A stretch of 15,133 nt of DNA, from contig JANBPT010001073.1 in the NCBI GenBank assembly GCA_027575765.1, positions 1 to 15,133 of the forward strand, written 5' to 3'. This document shows, in pieces, positions 1-9,968 of the stretch (position 1 is its first letter; each line of letters begins with the position of its first letter). The notes beneath the pieces are model-generated. The model did not search any database and was not told the origin of the DNA. It saw nothing but the letters and a program-made list of their open reading frames with translations. This stretch comes from Tieghemiomyces parasiticus (Eukaryota > Kickxellomycota > Dimargaritomycetes > Dimargaritales > Dimargaritaceae). The position numbers and the translations under genes were made by a program.

Positions 1-48
1 TACAGAGTGGTGGCAGCTATATTGAATAAAACTAATTTGACTTAGAAA
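1..48 (+). mobile_element. 3' end of a mariner-family element, truncated by the window edge
   Basis: Bases 3-29 read in frame as Q-S-G-G-S-Y-I-E followed by TAA, the usual ending of mariner transposases (G-G-x-Y-I-E). The same end occurs on the minus strand at 11123-11170, where it ends G-G-S-H-I-E. The first 30 bases of the two copies differ at one position, and over 48 bases I count 5 mismatches. Similarity continues more loosely to about base 70 and then fades. This copy keeps the family-typical tyrosine that the right-hand copy has changed to histidine. Most of the element lies outside the window, so its state is unknown. Confidence 0.85.
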
Positions 49-1015
49 TCCTCAAAATAATTGGAGGCACCTGTATTCATTAACCGCACCAATATTGGTG
101 AACTCCAGTTTACCAATCCAAAACTCTTTCGATTGCCTATCCAATGAGCACCTAATCTGCCCCAGGTTGCCGAAATAGGCATGCAAAATAAACATAACAC
201 AATTATAGGTGCTCCGGCTGGCCCCAATCCATAGCAAGTTTAATCCTGTAGGTGGTCATGCTGAATGGGCGGTTTCCAAAGAGGCTCAATCCGTAAGATG
301 TCGTGCTTACTGCCGATCGATTATAGAGCGATTGAGGGTAGCAGAGAAAAGAGGCCCACTAAATCAGCACGTATGTCCCTAGTTTTGCGGCCCTGGTGCC
401 CGTTTTTGTTTTACAAGTACCTTGTGGACACTCGCAAGTCTATAGACCAGAGTAGGCTTGTACATTGAACTTGGTATTGGGCATCTTAAAGAGGTAGAAA
501 GGTACCCAGTACCTTGGGCGCTGTTTTAGTCGCTGATGAATGATACGAAATACCTTACCACGCCGGTCGTCGTGACAAGGTCATATGGTTACTGGACCAT
601 GCTACCCGATTGTGGACGGCCGAGCCATTGAGCCTTGCAAGCTATCCACACTGGGGCCATCCCACCTCCACTCGGCGTGGGCATTTTCGACATCTAAACC
701 ACACCGTGGTACGTGGGAGGACTGCCCCAACCCACCACCCGCATCAGTCACAGTCCCCAGCCCCTTGCTCTTGCTAACCCCGACACACGGCTCACTACCC
801 TGCCGTTCCCGCACTAACCATCATTCCTTGCTTCACCTTCTCCCTCCATTACTCACCTCTCACCTTATTCCTAACCACGCTAAAGCCGTCTCACTTCACC
901 CCGCCCTCTTTCGGTTTCACTACATACCACTCCCCCGCATCCCAACCCCTATCTCTCCACCCCACCAGTGTCACCACCACCACCACCCTGCCCTGAACTC
1001 ATCCATTACTTGACC
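49..1015. other. Gene-free region and probable promoter/leader of the CBS gene
   Basis: No conserved coding signal is visible on either strand; the open frames here are short and of low complexity. From about 720 to 1010 the + strand is rich in C and CCAC/CTCC runs. The same composition appears before the potassium channel gene, so it looks like this genome's promoter or 5' leader signature. I see no clear TATA box. Bases 49-70 may be decayed continuation of the mariner end. Confidence 0.5.
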
Positions 1016-2320
1016 ATGACCCACCTCAAGGAGCTCACCGTGATGGAGCTGAAGCCTCTGGCGGAAGGTGAAGCCGGCGCGGCCCACCTCCGTCGCCGTG
1101 CGCTCATCGCCGCCCAGCCGGACATTACGGTGGGCCAGGCTCTCACCCTGTTGGCAAAGTACAATATCTTATCGTTGCCGATTTACAGTCACTACGAACC
1201 CAATAAGGTGGTCAATATCGTCAATATCAAGGACATCCTGTCGTACGTCACCTCGTCGTTCCAGTCCGCGTCGTCAGCCGGGGCGACCGGGGGCAAGGAC
1301 GATGTACCAGCCCAGTGGAGAGTTAATCTAGAGAGTAACATCGAGGCGGTTATGACGCTCGATCCTGCACGCGAGAGTTACCGAGTGTTTCAGTGCGAGG
1401 TTCAGGACAAACTGCGCAAGGTAAGGAGGAGGACGAGAATAAAAAAGAAAGAAGGAGGGGCTGCCCTGGCTGCTTACCTTTGGACTCTGAGGGCGCATTG
1501 CGAGGGAGGGATGGCCCCAGGCCAGCTTAACTATGTCCACCGTACTAATGATCACATCTACTCCCTTCTTCCTCTCGTTGGGCCACCCATCTATCCTGTA
1601 TTGCTGACAGACCCTTGAGGCCTTTGGTTCAGGTATCCACCGCGCCCTCGTCACGGACTACAATGACAACCCGCACGATCCCAAACCAGATTTTTTGCTC
1701 ACCCAAAGCGATGTCGTCCGCTACGTGCACGACCACCCGGGCTGCCTCAATACCGACCTGCTCGAAACAACCGTTGAGCAGTTGTTCCCCAAAGCCATCC
1801 ACAAGAAACTCTTTACTGTCCGTGAGGACGAGCCTGTGCTCAGGGCTTACGCACTGATGGATCAGGAGGACCGTAGCGCCGCCGCCGTGCTGGATAGGTA
1901 AGCACCTTTTACTCGCGTCTCTAACTGCGTACAGTTGCTCCCGTACCTGTACCCTCAGTACACCCTCCTAACCAGTAATATAATGCCACCCCCCCCTCCC
2001 TCTCTACTTAAAATCACCTTCCCTGGCGTATTGCTATTTGCACCAGTGAGGGTCGTATTGTGGGCAACCTGAGTGCCTCGGACCTACGTGGTCTCACTGA
2101 AGACAACCTCACGTCGCTAATGGCACCTGTTAAGGTATTCTTGGCCCATCTGCACTCGGAGCGCGGCTCCGTCGTGACCTGCAAGGCCGATGATACCCTT
2201 CAGATCCTTCTGGACCAGGTTTGCAGCCACGCCATTCACCGTTCCTGGGTGGTGGACGAGAACTGCCGTCCCGTGGGTGTCATCACGCTCACCGACATTA
2301 TCGCGCTCTTGAACCAATGA
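1016..2320 (+). CDS. Four-CBS-domain protein, SNF4/AMPK-gamma-like
   Basis: Three exons, join(1016..1420, 1611..1897, 2047..2320), give 321 residues. Intron 1 (190 bases) runs from GTAAGG to GACAG with TACTAAT near 1545. Intron 2 (149 bases) runs from GTAAGC to ACCAG with CTAAC near 1968. ATG 1016 is the first in-frame ATG and has A at -3. The frames join cleanly (phase 0, then phase 2). The protein is built from four CBS repeats at roughly residues 28-85, 110-175, 195-250 and 265-320. Typical CBS strands end in I-V-N-I-K-D-I-L (CBS1) and P-V-G-V-I-T-L-T-D-I (CBS4). Two CBS pairs in a protein of this length match the AMPK gamma subunit (yeast Snf4 is 322 residues), which binds adenine nucleotides and regulates the SNF1 kinase. 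Sequence similarity to Snf4 itself is clearest only in CBS4, so another four-CBS family such as Sds23-like is possible. No catalytic domain is present. It converges on the downstream GST gene, 178 bases between stops. Confidence 0.85.
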
Positions 2321-2408
2321 TGTGTGGACTATGGACCATACGGCATGTATATGGTTGACCACGAAAGTCAAAACTGGAGGGGTAGATTTGTTCAGAATCA
2401 TTTCATGA

Positions 2409-2414
2409 AATAAA
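2409..2414 (+). terminator. Poly(A) signal of the CBS gene
   Basis: AATAAA lies 89 bases after the TGA of the CBS gene, inside the convergent intergenic space. The match is exact; its use is inferred from position. Confidence 0.6.
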
Positions 2415-2498
2415 AATACACCGTTCCGAAGGTTAGAGTTAAGGTGATTTCCCAAAACGGCGGGGGGGGACGAGAAAGGCAGTGCTGCCAACCGATGG

Positions 2499-3182
2499 CT
2501 ACAGACATTCGTAATTGTCAATCGTTTCTTGTAGACTTGCCGAGGCGGGTGGAACCTGCAGCCCCTTTCGAACCTCGGGCATCGCCAGGATCCGCTTCAT
2601 CCAGGCGCGAAGGTCGGGCTGATCGCTAAGGTCGACCTTGATAAGCTTGTAGCAGACCACCCAGCAAAAGTTAATGACATCGGCAATCGTCAGCCTGTCC
2701 CCAACCAGGTAGGTGCGACCCTGGAGCCGTCGGTTCAGTACGGTGTAGAGCCGCCGTGTCTCTTTCATAAATCGCTCCATTTCGAAGCCGGGCCAGTCGG
2801 CGTCAAACCGGATAAAGTGATCGGGCTGGCCCTGCATGGGGCCGATACCGCCCATCTCAAACATCACCCACTGCATGACCTGCGACTGGGCCTTGGGGTC
2901 GGTCGGCCATAGCGTATGGTTGGGATCGTAGTTCTGTACGAGCCATAGCAGGATAGCACCCGACTCGAAGACGCTAAAATCGCCGTGCCGATGATCGACG
3001 ATGGCCGGGATACGGCCGTTGGGGCTGATCTTAAGGAACCAGTCTTCCTTTTGGACCCCCGTTGATATGTCCAGGCGGTGGACGCGATAGGGAACGTGAA
3101 GGAGTTCCAGGCCTACAGACGCAATCTTACCATTGGGTGTGGCGTCCGTGTAGAGAGTTACGGCCGGAGCAGTATCGGGCAT
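2499..3182 (-). CDS. Glutathione transferase, Ure2p/Nu-class-like (copy 1)
   Basis: A single exon of 227 residues. The start is the first in-frame ATG (A at -3, context ACCATG); an open frame extends 33 codons upstream but begins at TTG and has no ATG. The N-terminal thioredoxin-fold domain (about 7-88) has Y-T-D-A-T-P-N-G. Thr15 and Asn17 align with the catalytic Thr/Asn known in bacterial Nu-class enzymes such as YfcG. It also has P-N-G-R-I-P-A-I-V-D-H (cis-Pro loop) and V-F-E-S-G-A-I, the E-S pair that binds the gamma-glutamyl group. The C-terminal helical domain has Q-W-V-M-F-E-M-G-G-I-G-P-M-Q-G-Q and D-R-L-T-I-A-D-V (N-capping motif). Family members act as GSH-dependent disulfide reductases or peroxidases in the cytosol; the substrate here is unknown. 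There is no Ure2-like prion or Asn-rich N-terminal region, so nitrogen regulation is not implied. It is a tandem paralogue of the next gene, same strand and same length. Confidence 0.93.
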   Translation of the reverse strand: MPDTAPAVTLYTDATPNGKIASVGLELLHVPYRVHRLDISTGVQKEDWFLKISPNGRIPAIVDHRHGDFSVFESGAILLWLVQNYDPNHTLWPTDPKAQSQVMQWVMFEMGGIGPMQGQPDHFIRFDADWPGFEMERFMKETRRLYTVLNRRLQGRTYLVGDRLTIADVINFCWVVCYKLIKVDLSDQPDLRAWMKRILAMPEVRKGLQVPPASASLQETIDNYECL

Positions 3183-3588
3183 GGTAGGAAGGAGGAAGAG
3201 GATGGGTCGAGTTGTACAATTTAGTTGGTTACGGGACTCTAAGGAATACCTTACTTTCAAAGGGAGAGCTGTGAGTATCAAGCAATGAGAAACGCAGGAG
3301 TTGGTTGGAGATTATTTTTTTTAGGATGGACGGGATGGGCGTGGTCAGTCCAGGTGAATACTAACCTACCACGAATAGTGTCTGTACGATGACGGATCGA
3401 TTCGTAGTGGCGTAGACTGCAGCGCATAGCTGTGGCGGGGCAGCAAGGTACTGCGCCTGAGCGTGAAACCGTAGATCGAACACCTCTCCCCTCAAATACG
3501 TGAGGTAGAAGGGCGAAGGGGGTGTGGTTCAGAATGCCCGAGTTTGAGTCCAAGGTAGTGTACATACTGCAGGGTGCCAGGGCCTGGC

Positions 3589-3595
3589 TATATAA
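3589..3595 (-). promoter_or_regulatory. Possible TATA element upstream of GST copy 1
   Basis: A TATATAA core lies 407 bases upstream of the copy 1 start codon. The core is nearly symmetrical; its flanks (C before, GG after) fit a + strand TATA box better than a minus one, yet no + strand gene follows. Assignment to copy 1 is positional inference only. Confidence 0.25.
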
Positions 3596-3754
3596 GGTGA
3601 TATTCTTTAAGAGCTACAACAGCACTTACGGTCTTTTTGGGACCTTCAAGCCTAGCCTTTAGGGAGGGACGTGCAAAGAACAGACTCGCCGCCGCAGGGA
3701 ATTATTGAATTGAAACCGTGACGGGGGCCCATCGGGTAGCCCTATCATAACCAT

Positions 3755-3760
3755 TTTATT
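3755..3760 (-). terminator. Poly(A) signal of GST copy 2
   Basis: AATAAA on the minus strand, 102 bases past the TAA of GST copy 2. Exact hexamer; use inferred from position. Confidence 0.55.
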
Positions 3761-3861
3761 TCAGGGAGATGCAATAGAAAGATCGGAACTCATTTTTTAT
3801 GAAGGAAAAGCGAAAAAGGCTATTGTTTTTGTCAGCAGCGCAGGACGGTAGAATACTTGTA

Positions 3862-4545
3862 TTACAGGGACTCGATATTGGCAATCATCCCTTTGATGCG
3901 GTCCGTCTCTTCCGGCACCGCCAAACCCTTCCGGACCTCAGGAACGGCAATGATCCGCTTGAGCCAGGCCTGGAGATTGGGCAGGTCGCCAATGTCAATA
4001 TTGATGTAGTTGTGGCAGACTACCCAGCTGAAGTTGATAACGTCGGCAATGGTTAGGTGGTCGCCGACCAGGTAGTTACGGCCCTGCAGCTGACTCTCGA
4101 GCACGGTGTACAGCCGCTTGGTCTCGTCTTTATAGCGCTTGATGCCATACTCAATCTTCTCGGGGGCATACAAGCTGAAGTGGTTGGCTTGGCCCTGCAT
4201 GGGGCCCACCCCGCCCATCTGGAACATGACCCACTGGGTGACTTGGGATTGGGCCTTGGGGTCGGCGGGCCAGAATTTGTGCTCGGGGTCGTAGTTCTGG
4301 GCAAGCCACAGCATGATGGCGCCGGACTCGAAAACGTTGAAGTCGCCGTGCTTGTGGTCAACGATGGCCGGGATACGACCGTTGGGGCAAATCTTAAGAA
4401 ACCAGTCTTCCTTCTGGACGCCCGTCGAAATATCAAGGGATTTTACGTCGTACGGGATGTGGAGGAGCTCCAGGAGGATGCTGGCCTTCCAGCCGTTGGG
4501 CGTACCGAAGGTGTAGAGGGTAATAGCGGGCGAGGAATTGGACAT
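3862..4545 (-). CDS. Glutathione transferase, Ure2p/Nu-class-like (copy 2)
   Basis: A single exon of 227 residues, identical in length to copy 1 and matching it at 149 of 227 positions by my gapless hand count. ATG 4545 has an ideal GCCACC context. The frame is open for 100 codons further upstream but contains no ATG, and a TATA box lies inside it, so that stretch is leader. Motifs are those of the Nu/Ure2p-like class: Y-T-F-G-T-P-N-G with Thr15/Asn17, P-N-G-R-I-P-A-I-V-D-H, F-E-S-G-A-I, G-G-V-G-P-M-Q-G-Q-A-N-H-F and the D-H-L-T-I-A-D-V cap. It keeps the family-typical N-H-F-S-L-Y-A-P-E segment after the GPMQGQ loop, which copy 1 has replaced. This suggests that copy 2 is the conservative paralogue and copy 1 the diverged one. 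Likely a cytosolic GSH-dependent oxidoreductase; substrate not deducible. Confidence 0.94.
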   Translation of the reverse strand: MSNSSPAITLYTFGTPNGWKASILLELLHIPYDVKSLDISTGVQKEDWFLKICPNGRIPAIVDHKHGDFNVFESGAIMLWLAQNYDPEHKFWPADPKAQSQVTQWVMFQMGGVGPMQGQANHFSLYAPEKIEYGIKRYKDETKRLYTVLESQLQGRNYLVGDHLTIADVINFSWVVCHNYINIDIGDLPNLQAWLKRIIAVPEVRKGLAVPEETDRIKGMIANIESL

Positions 4546-4831
4546 GGTGGCGAGAATGAGTGGTGTTGCGGGGTCGGTGGAGTAGTTTAAGCACGACGGC
4601 GGACCGGGCGGACTGGCGCACGATGAAGGTGACGACGGCGAAGAGAAGGTAAAGGAACGGCTGAGCTCAGCGGGCGATCTAATCAGCAACGGTAAGGTGC
4701 CAGGCGGGGGAGGGAATGGGCAGACACTGAGGCCAGGGGCAACGTTGGAGCAGAGGCGGAAAGAACAGTTGGGTTCGGTTAAAGGGGGGTGAGGTTCTGA
4801 GACTTCAGGGACCGGTGCGGAGCTCGTGGAG

Positions 4832-4839
4832 TATTTATA
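4832..4839 (-). promoter_or_regulatory. TATA box of GST copy 2
   Basis: The minus strand reads TATAAATA about 290 bases upstream of the ATG of copy 2. A transcript starting about 30 bases downstream would have a leader of roughly 260 bases. This makes the upstream open codons of the same frame untranslated. Confidence 0.5.
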
Positions 4840-6358
4840 AGCCACCTAGTAGACCTAAAACGGGGTGCACAGGGGCGAGGGCCAGTGCTAGACCCGTACT
4901 GGCTAATACCCTTCGCTTCCCATATGCTCCCTGGAAAGGGCGTGCCATGGACGCGGCAAGGGTTGGGAGCTGTACCCGCTATAACACCTTCGTTGGCCAT
5001 TCATAGTCTCATCCTGTCGTTACCATGTCAGCGTCACTTTGGCCGGGCGTTGTCATTGTACTGCGCAGGCCACCACCTTGATCGCACCAGTGAATTGGCA
5101 ATGAGCGCGGGCCGAACCAGGCGACCTGGCTAGCCACCCTATCTATCACAGCCTTGAGGGTATTTTGCTCGTGTTTTCCAATCATCATTGATTAGTAAGT
5201 AATGATCTTGGTAGCAAAGACAAGGTTGGGCTCAGATTGACGCTCATCGAGCTGGAATAGAGGACCTCCGGTTAGTCAGCTGGTTTCGTTTTTGGAAACA
5301 CCGCATGACAAATCAGACGGCGGGACGGAGGTGACTGAGGAATAGCGATATACAGAACCCCGCGGAGTAAAGGTACAGATTACACGCCCAGTATCGATAT
5401 TCCCTCAGTGAAGTGCTCGCTTGAGCATAGTACAGGTGAGCTGGACACTTAAGCTGGCATTGCAGTACTGTGGGTGGCAGAGACTAAGGTATATGGCCGA
5501 TTGGTACGCTTCATGTTGGTATCAGCAGTCGGATGGAGAGTAACAATTTCCCCATGGCCTCGCATCTCAAGTTTACAGCAAAGGACGCCATCTCAACTAT
5601 GAAACTGGTTGGTTGCAGCAGGCACCTAACCCAGAGACAATATCCAGCCCCTACCTGTTGCCGGACGGATTGAGCCTGTGGGCCAAAAGGCTTGAAGGGG
5701 GGGGGGCTGGGAGCCTTGACCAGACGACTGTCAGGCGGAGCTGGCTGTACCGGCTACAGCAACCACTGGCCATACTGCCATAGCAATCCCCTACGCGAGT
5801 AATCGGTGCTGTCATGACCAAGTCCAGTTCACCCACACTCCAAGTAGCCTTGAATTGGGCCTGTTTGGCCACCCACGCCACAACGCGCCCTAGTTGTTCA
5901 CGTAGGCGAAACTTGTCAGAACCGATGCTATGAGGTAATTTACTTCTTAACCTGTGGTCAGCCGTTTCCGGGTATCGGATGCCCTTTTTCAGTTTAGGTT
6001 GCTGCCTATCGCCGGTGCGAATGACTAGTATGCCAGTGTTTGGAATTTTTCACTTCCCCGTCACCGTCTGTCTGAGCCAGTCTGCCTTAGGTGGCCTACG
6101 TACAGCATGCCGCTCGATCACCCCAGCCACGTCACCCCCAACCCTTCACTTTGCTCGTGGACCTAGCACGCCCCTTAGTCACTCTTCCCTACTCTTGGCT
6201 CCCCTACCACGACTGGCGTGCCCAAGTCTAAACCCCGACAGGTTGTGTAACCCAGCCACAAACCTTGTACCTTCGTTTAACGCAAACACCGCCGCCACCC
6301 TCTCTGCCTCGTTATATTGACTCTGCACCTCACTAGTGCGCCCCCATTCACAACCTCC
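4840..6358. other. Gene-free intergenic region between divergent GST copy 2 and TOK1
   Basis: About 1.5 kb with no conserved open frame, no tRNA-like fold that I can recognise and no transposase remnant. It holds a G10 run at 5697-5706. From about 6110 the + strand becomes C-rich, which resembles the leader in front of the CBS gene and probably marks the TOK1 promoter and 5' leader. Confidence 0.5.
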
Positions 6359-6664
6359 ATGGCCACTACGCATAGTCATTTCGCGGCCTTCGACGACTGT
6401 CGCTATCACCACCAGCTGCTGCCCTACGACGCCCCGCTCCTGACTCCCACGCCGCTAGTCCCTTTGAACATTACACCATGTCGAGTGATTCCCAACTCCC
6501 CATTAAGGAAGACGAGGAACTGCTTGACCATTTCCCGCGAACATCCAAGGCCCCCCTCGTATATCGGCGGTGGGACCGTCAGAAATTGCGAATACCTAGT
6601 TTTAAGACGCCCCTGCCGCAACTATTTATCAAGTCCCTGCGTGTACCCAACGTCCACAACGTAA
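6359..6664 (+). promoter_or_regulatory. Possible upstream ORF overlapping the TOK1 start
   Basis: ATG 6359 opens a 101-codon frame that runs through the TOK1 ATG (6478) in another frame and stops at 6664. It is the only ATG between 6359 and 6478. It has T at -3 but G at +4, a middling context, while the TOK1 start has A at -3. If the transcript begins upstream of 6359, this frame would compete with channel translation. The transcript start is unknown. Confidence 0.25.
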
Positions 6665-9600
6665 ACCATGGACCGGACGACGATTCTGGTCGCCAGGCCC
6701 TAGCCGCAGCACCCCGCTCGACCTTGCCCACCGCCGACCCGCCCCGCCGCTACACTGCCCTGGGCATCACCGTCCCGCAGCACACTGCCCCAGCCTTTAC
6801 AAAGAAAGATCGCCACCGGCCCGCCGACCCGGATGCACCAGCGGCCGATGCCTCTAGCGTCGCCGCTGGGGGCGTCGACCCTGAATTGTTCGTGATTGAG
6901 CTACGGCTGGCCCCCATTTTCGCCGGTATAACGCTCCCTGTATCACTGATGCTGGATATTGTCCCGCTGACCGGCGCCTGGATTATCAATCCGGAAAGTG
7001 GATCACATGACGAATACGAGGCCCAGGCCCTTTCGATCGCTGCCCTGGTTCTCGGATTCTTGTCTGTGCTGGCCTACCTCATGCGGTGTTCAGAGCACCA
7101 GATTAGTCTGTCCACTATCGCTGTGATCAGCTTCTCGACTGCCAACGGTAAGTACCAAACGCTCACGTTATGATTGGTCAGATAATATACAACTTGAGGC
7201 AATATCGCCACAATGGAATCTTGTGGTATCTCGTCGGTCGATCAATTGTCAATTTCTAACCCTTCCCTGCCAACGCCACCCCACCTATTCCATGTGACCA
7301 CATCTGTGGTTTCGACCCTACCCCGCTTCTCCACCCCTTCACCTTTTTCTACTGCCAGCCATTTGCCAGCTTATCGCCGCTTCCGCCTTTATCCGTCACC
7401 ATCACCTCGTGGGTAACCGCACCTATTCCGTGCAGATTTACTGCACGTTCGTTTCGGCTGCTATCTCGTTGGTCACGTTAACCTTGCTAACCTACGACTG
7501 GTCTGTCACCCAGAACTTCCGTCACCGCGGGAGTGGGCTGACCGACAAGCAGCGCGTCCTTTTTCTTATCCTGAGCTCGCTCATAATCTGGGTCATTATC
7601 GGTGGCCTGGTGTTCTCTCGCATCGAAGATTGGAACCTGGTCGTCGGCATGTATTTTGCATTGGGTAGGTCACACAAGATGAACAGGGGATGGATACATA
7701 TGGCACACACACTAAGCTTTTCTCAGCGGGAAATGGCTCAGCCCTTTGTCAGTGCACCAGGACACTAACCCTCACGACTCTACCCCGGCCCTAACATTAC
7801 CGCCCGGACGGCTATCTACCAGTTACGGCCACGGCGATTGGATTTGGCGACTACAGCGTGACGAGCAATCTAGGCAAGGCTCTCCTCTTCCCGTTTGCCC
7901 TGGTAGGAATTGTATTGTTCGGGTTCTGCGTCAGTGCCATCCATACGGTTGTGCTCGAGTCCATAGAAACTCGCCTGAATTCTGAGATTCAGCACCTTTA
8001 CCAAAGAAGACGCCGATACCGCCGCAAGCTGCGGGCTCGCCTACGTAACGCGTTGATCGAGGGCAATATCACCTACACCCACAGTCATCTGGTTGCTGTA
8101 GACGCCAGCGTGGGTCACCGGCTATCAAACCGCCGCCGTCTAAAGCAGCAAGCCTCGGTTCTAATGCCGGCCAGGCCTGGCAGCTCGACTCATCCCATCA
8201 GTCACCACCGACCACGACTATTTACCAAGATCTTCCATATCTCCAGTCATCCGAACGCCACAACCTTGTCCGGATCGGACGTAAGCGGTAGCGGCAGCAG
8301 CAGCAACGAAAGCGAGTCGGATGGTGATAAGGATGATCCTTCGGGCCCCATGGCCGCAGACGGGCCCGCCTTCGACAGCCAGCCGCGGGCGCGCCGCCGG
8401 CGGCGTCACCTTACCCACCGGGAGGAGCTCTCGGCGGCAGAACGTCACCGTCGGATGCAGTATATTGCGCAGTTCATGTTTGCCCTACTCTGTGGCATCA
8501 CTTTCTGGTGCGTCGGTGCGGTAATTTTCACCTTCCTACTCGATGTATCCTACTACGAGGCCTTTTACTTTTGTTTCGTCGCCTTCACCACCATCGGCTA
8601 CGGTGACGTGACCCCGCGTACCGAGGCCGCCCAGATCTGCTTCATTTTTTACGTGTTTATTGGTATCCCCACCGTCACCTACTTTATTTCGACCTCCAGT
8701 ACCATCTGGCGCCGCGTCATCCGGAACCACGTCAAGCGTGTTGAGTTTAGACGTCGTCTCAAGGCCTACTACTATTGGCAAGCCGCCCACGTCACGGGAC
8801 CCTCCGTGTCGCTCTTTCGACCTTCCCAGTGGCGGCAGTGGCGGGAGTCGGTTATGCAGCGGTTTACGTATAGTAACCACCAGCCAGCGACGCACATTCG
8901 GACCGTGCCCGACCACAGTTCGGCGCTTGGCGATCAAGAGAAAGGTCTGGCCCCCGGGTTTGAGCGCGCGGGCGGAAACGGCCGACCTACTTCGCCCCCT
9001 CCGCAACCGGCCCGCCCGGTCAAACCGGGAACGACGCGGGATGACCTGCTGCGGACCAGTGGCGATTCCCAGCGCAATACTGGGAACTCCGACATTGGAA
9101 CCAACGTGTTCGAGGACTATCCGACCTTCGTGTTACGCGAGGATCTCGATAATCTGCTGGACGCCATCCACGGGTTCGATGCCATGGCGGATTTCATCGC
9201 CAGTTTGCTTCGTTCCGCCGTTCAGGAACACATGGAACAGGTGGCCCAGCAATCCCAACCAGGCCACGCGCACCAGACGGCCACCCCCAACCCAATTCGC
9301 GCATCCACTCGGCCCAACCGCTATGCCTCCCTCCATACAGCTACGCTGCCTACGGGGAGCCACCATATGGCGTCGAATCTATATCCGAACGGCGGCTCTC
9401 TCAACTCCAATGGGATCAAACAAGGCCGCAGTGCACCGCCCTTCGGGCCCGCACCACCGCCAGCCTCCAACGGCGGCCGCGCACTGGGCACCCTAACCTC
9501 CCACTTGTTCTTGTCCAACGCCACTCCCGTCATCCTCGCCGGTAACCCCAACGAGTTGGCATCCAACCAGTCCACCGCAGCCGACGGAAGTGGAAACGCT

Positions 9601-9870
9601 ACTGACCAAGACGCCCGCCACTGGATTAATACCGTGAGCCAAATGGCTTTCGACAACGGCGTCGACCCTAGCGTTTTAACCCCCGGGTCCCTCGGCGACG
9701 GTCACGCGTCTGCCGGGTTAGCGGCACCCGGGCCCGATGGACAAGCTAGGCACGTTAATCCGTTTCTGGTTGACCAGGTGGCGCACCTTGTCCAGTACCA
9801 GAAAAGCTTCGAGCAAGTAGGCAGGCGTGTAGAGGAGGCGATCAAGAGGCTTGAGCGGTACGACGGGTAG
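6478..9870 (+). CDS. TOK1: Outward-rectifier potassium channel, TOK1 type (2P/8TM)
   Basis: Three exons, join(6478..7147, 7359..7664, 7823..9870), give 1007 residues. Introns of 211 and 158 bases use GTAAGT..CCAG and GTAGGT..CCAG with CTAAC branch points, and both interrupt codons in phase 1. The start has A at -3. The first 140 residues are Pro-rich and cytosolic. Hydrophobic segments lie near 144-164, 185-203, 211-235, 248-268, 289-309, 346-370, 539-562 and 597-622. Pore loop 1 carries T-A-I-G-F-G-D (329-335) and pore loop 2 T-T-I-G-Y-G-D (581-587), the two K+ selectivity filters. Four helices before the first pore plus two pores is the TOK1 plan; in yeast this plasma-membrane channel carries K+ efflux on depolarisation. 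The 168-residue linker between helices 6 and 7 contains a basic cluster (about 387-402), an acidic Ser-rich stretch and a second basic cluster. The tail of about 385 residues is Pro/Ala/Asn-rich and ends in a probable short coiled coil (about 975-1005). Introns fall in and near conserved membrane segments and joining them restores the first filter, which supports the model strongly. Confidence 0.95.
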
Positions 9871-9962
9871 GCAGTCGGTGTTTTTCTTTTGGACCTTTAC
9901 CTAGATATATATACTTATACCCCAGTCATAATGAATTTTGTTTGGATGCAGGATAGGCATAG

Positions 9963-9968
9963 TTTATT
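9963..9968 (-). terminator. Possible poly(A) signal of the Pin1-type gene
   Basis: Minus-strand AATAAA lies about 170 bases past the Pin1-type stop, in the 268-base gap between the convergent TOK1 and Pin1 stops. I see no AATAAA for TOK1 itself in this gap. Confidence 0.35.

Larger units (their letters stand above)
3183..3861. other. Spacer between the two GST genes (promoter of copy 1, 3' end of copy 2)
   Basis: No gene is visible. The minus-strand 5' leader of copy 1 could contain an intron, because GTAGGT near 3369 and CTCACAG near 3271 are plausible splice signals, but nothing confirms it. The open frames here lack conserved motifs. Confidence 0.45.

Noticed and set aside
87..100. Perfect 14-base palindrome CACCAATATTGGTG
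   Set aside because: About one such palindrome is expected by chance in 15 kb, and nothing nearby gives it a role.
585..1013. 142-codon frame upstream of the CBS gene
   Set aside because: Low-complexity Pro/His/Ser/Leu text produced by the C-rich leader; no recognisable domain.
3183..3281. 33-residue N-terminal extension of GST copy 1 with some resemblance to a mitochondrial presequence
   Set aside because: The upstream frame begins at TTG and has no ATG; the conserved start at 3182 matches the paralogue.
4057..4590. 177-codon open frame on the + strand
   Set aside because: It lies fully antisense to GST copy 2 and has the composition of a shadow of its codons; no motif of its own.
5697..5706. 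G10 run, with similar G or C runs at 2462-2469, 10758-10765 and 14240-14248
   Set aside because: Isolated homopolymers in non-coding DNA; no G-quadruplex spacing of four tracts is present.
8660..9496. 278-codon frame on the + strand inside TOK1
   Set aside because: It is an alternative frame of the TOK1 third exon; no conserved motif, and the TOK1 frame carries the second pore.
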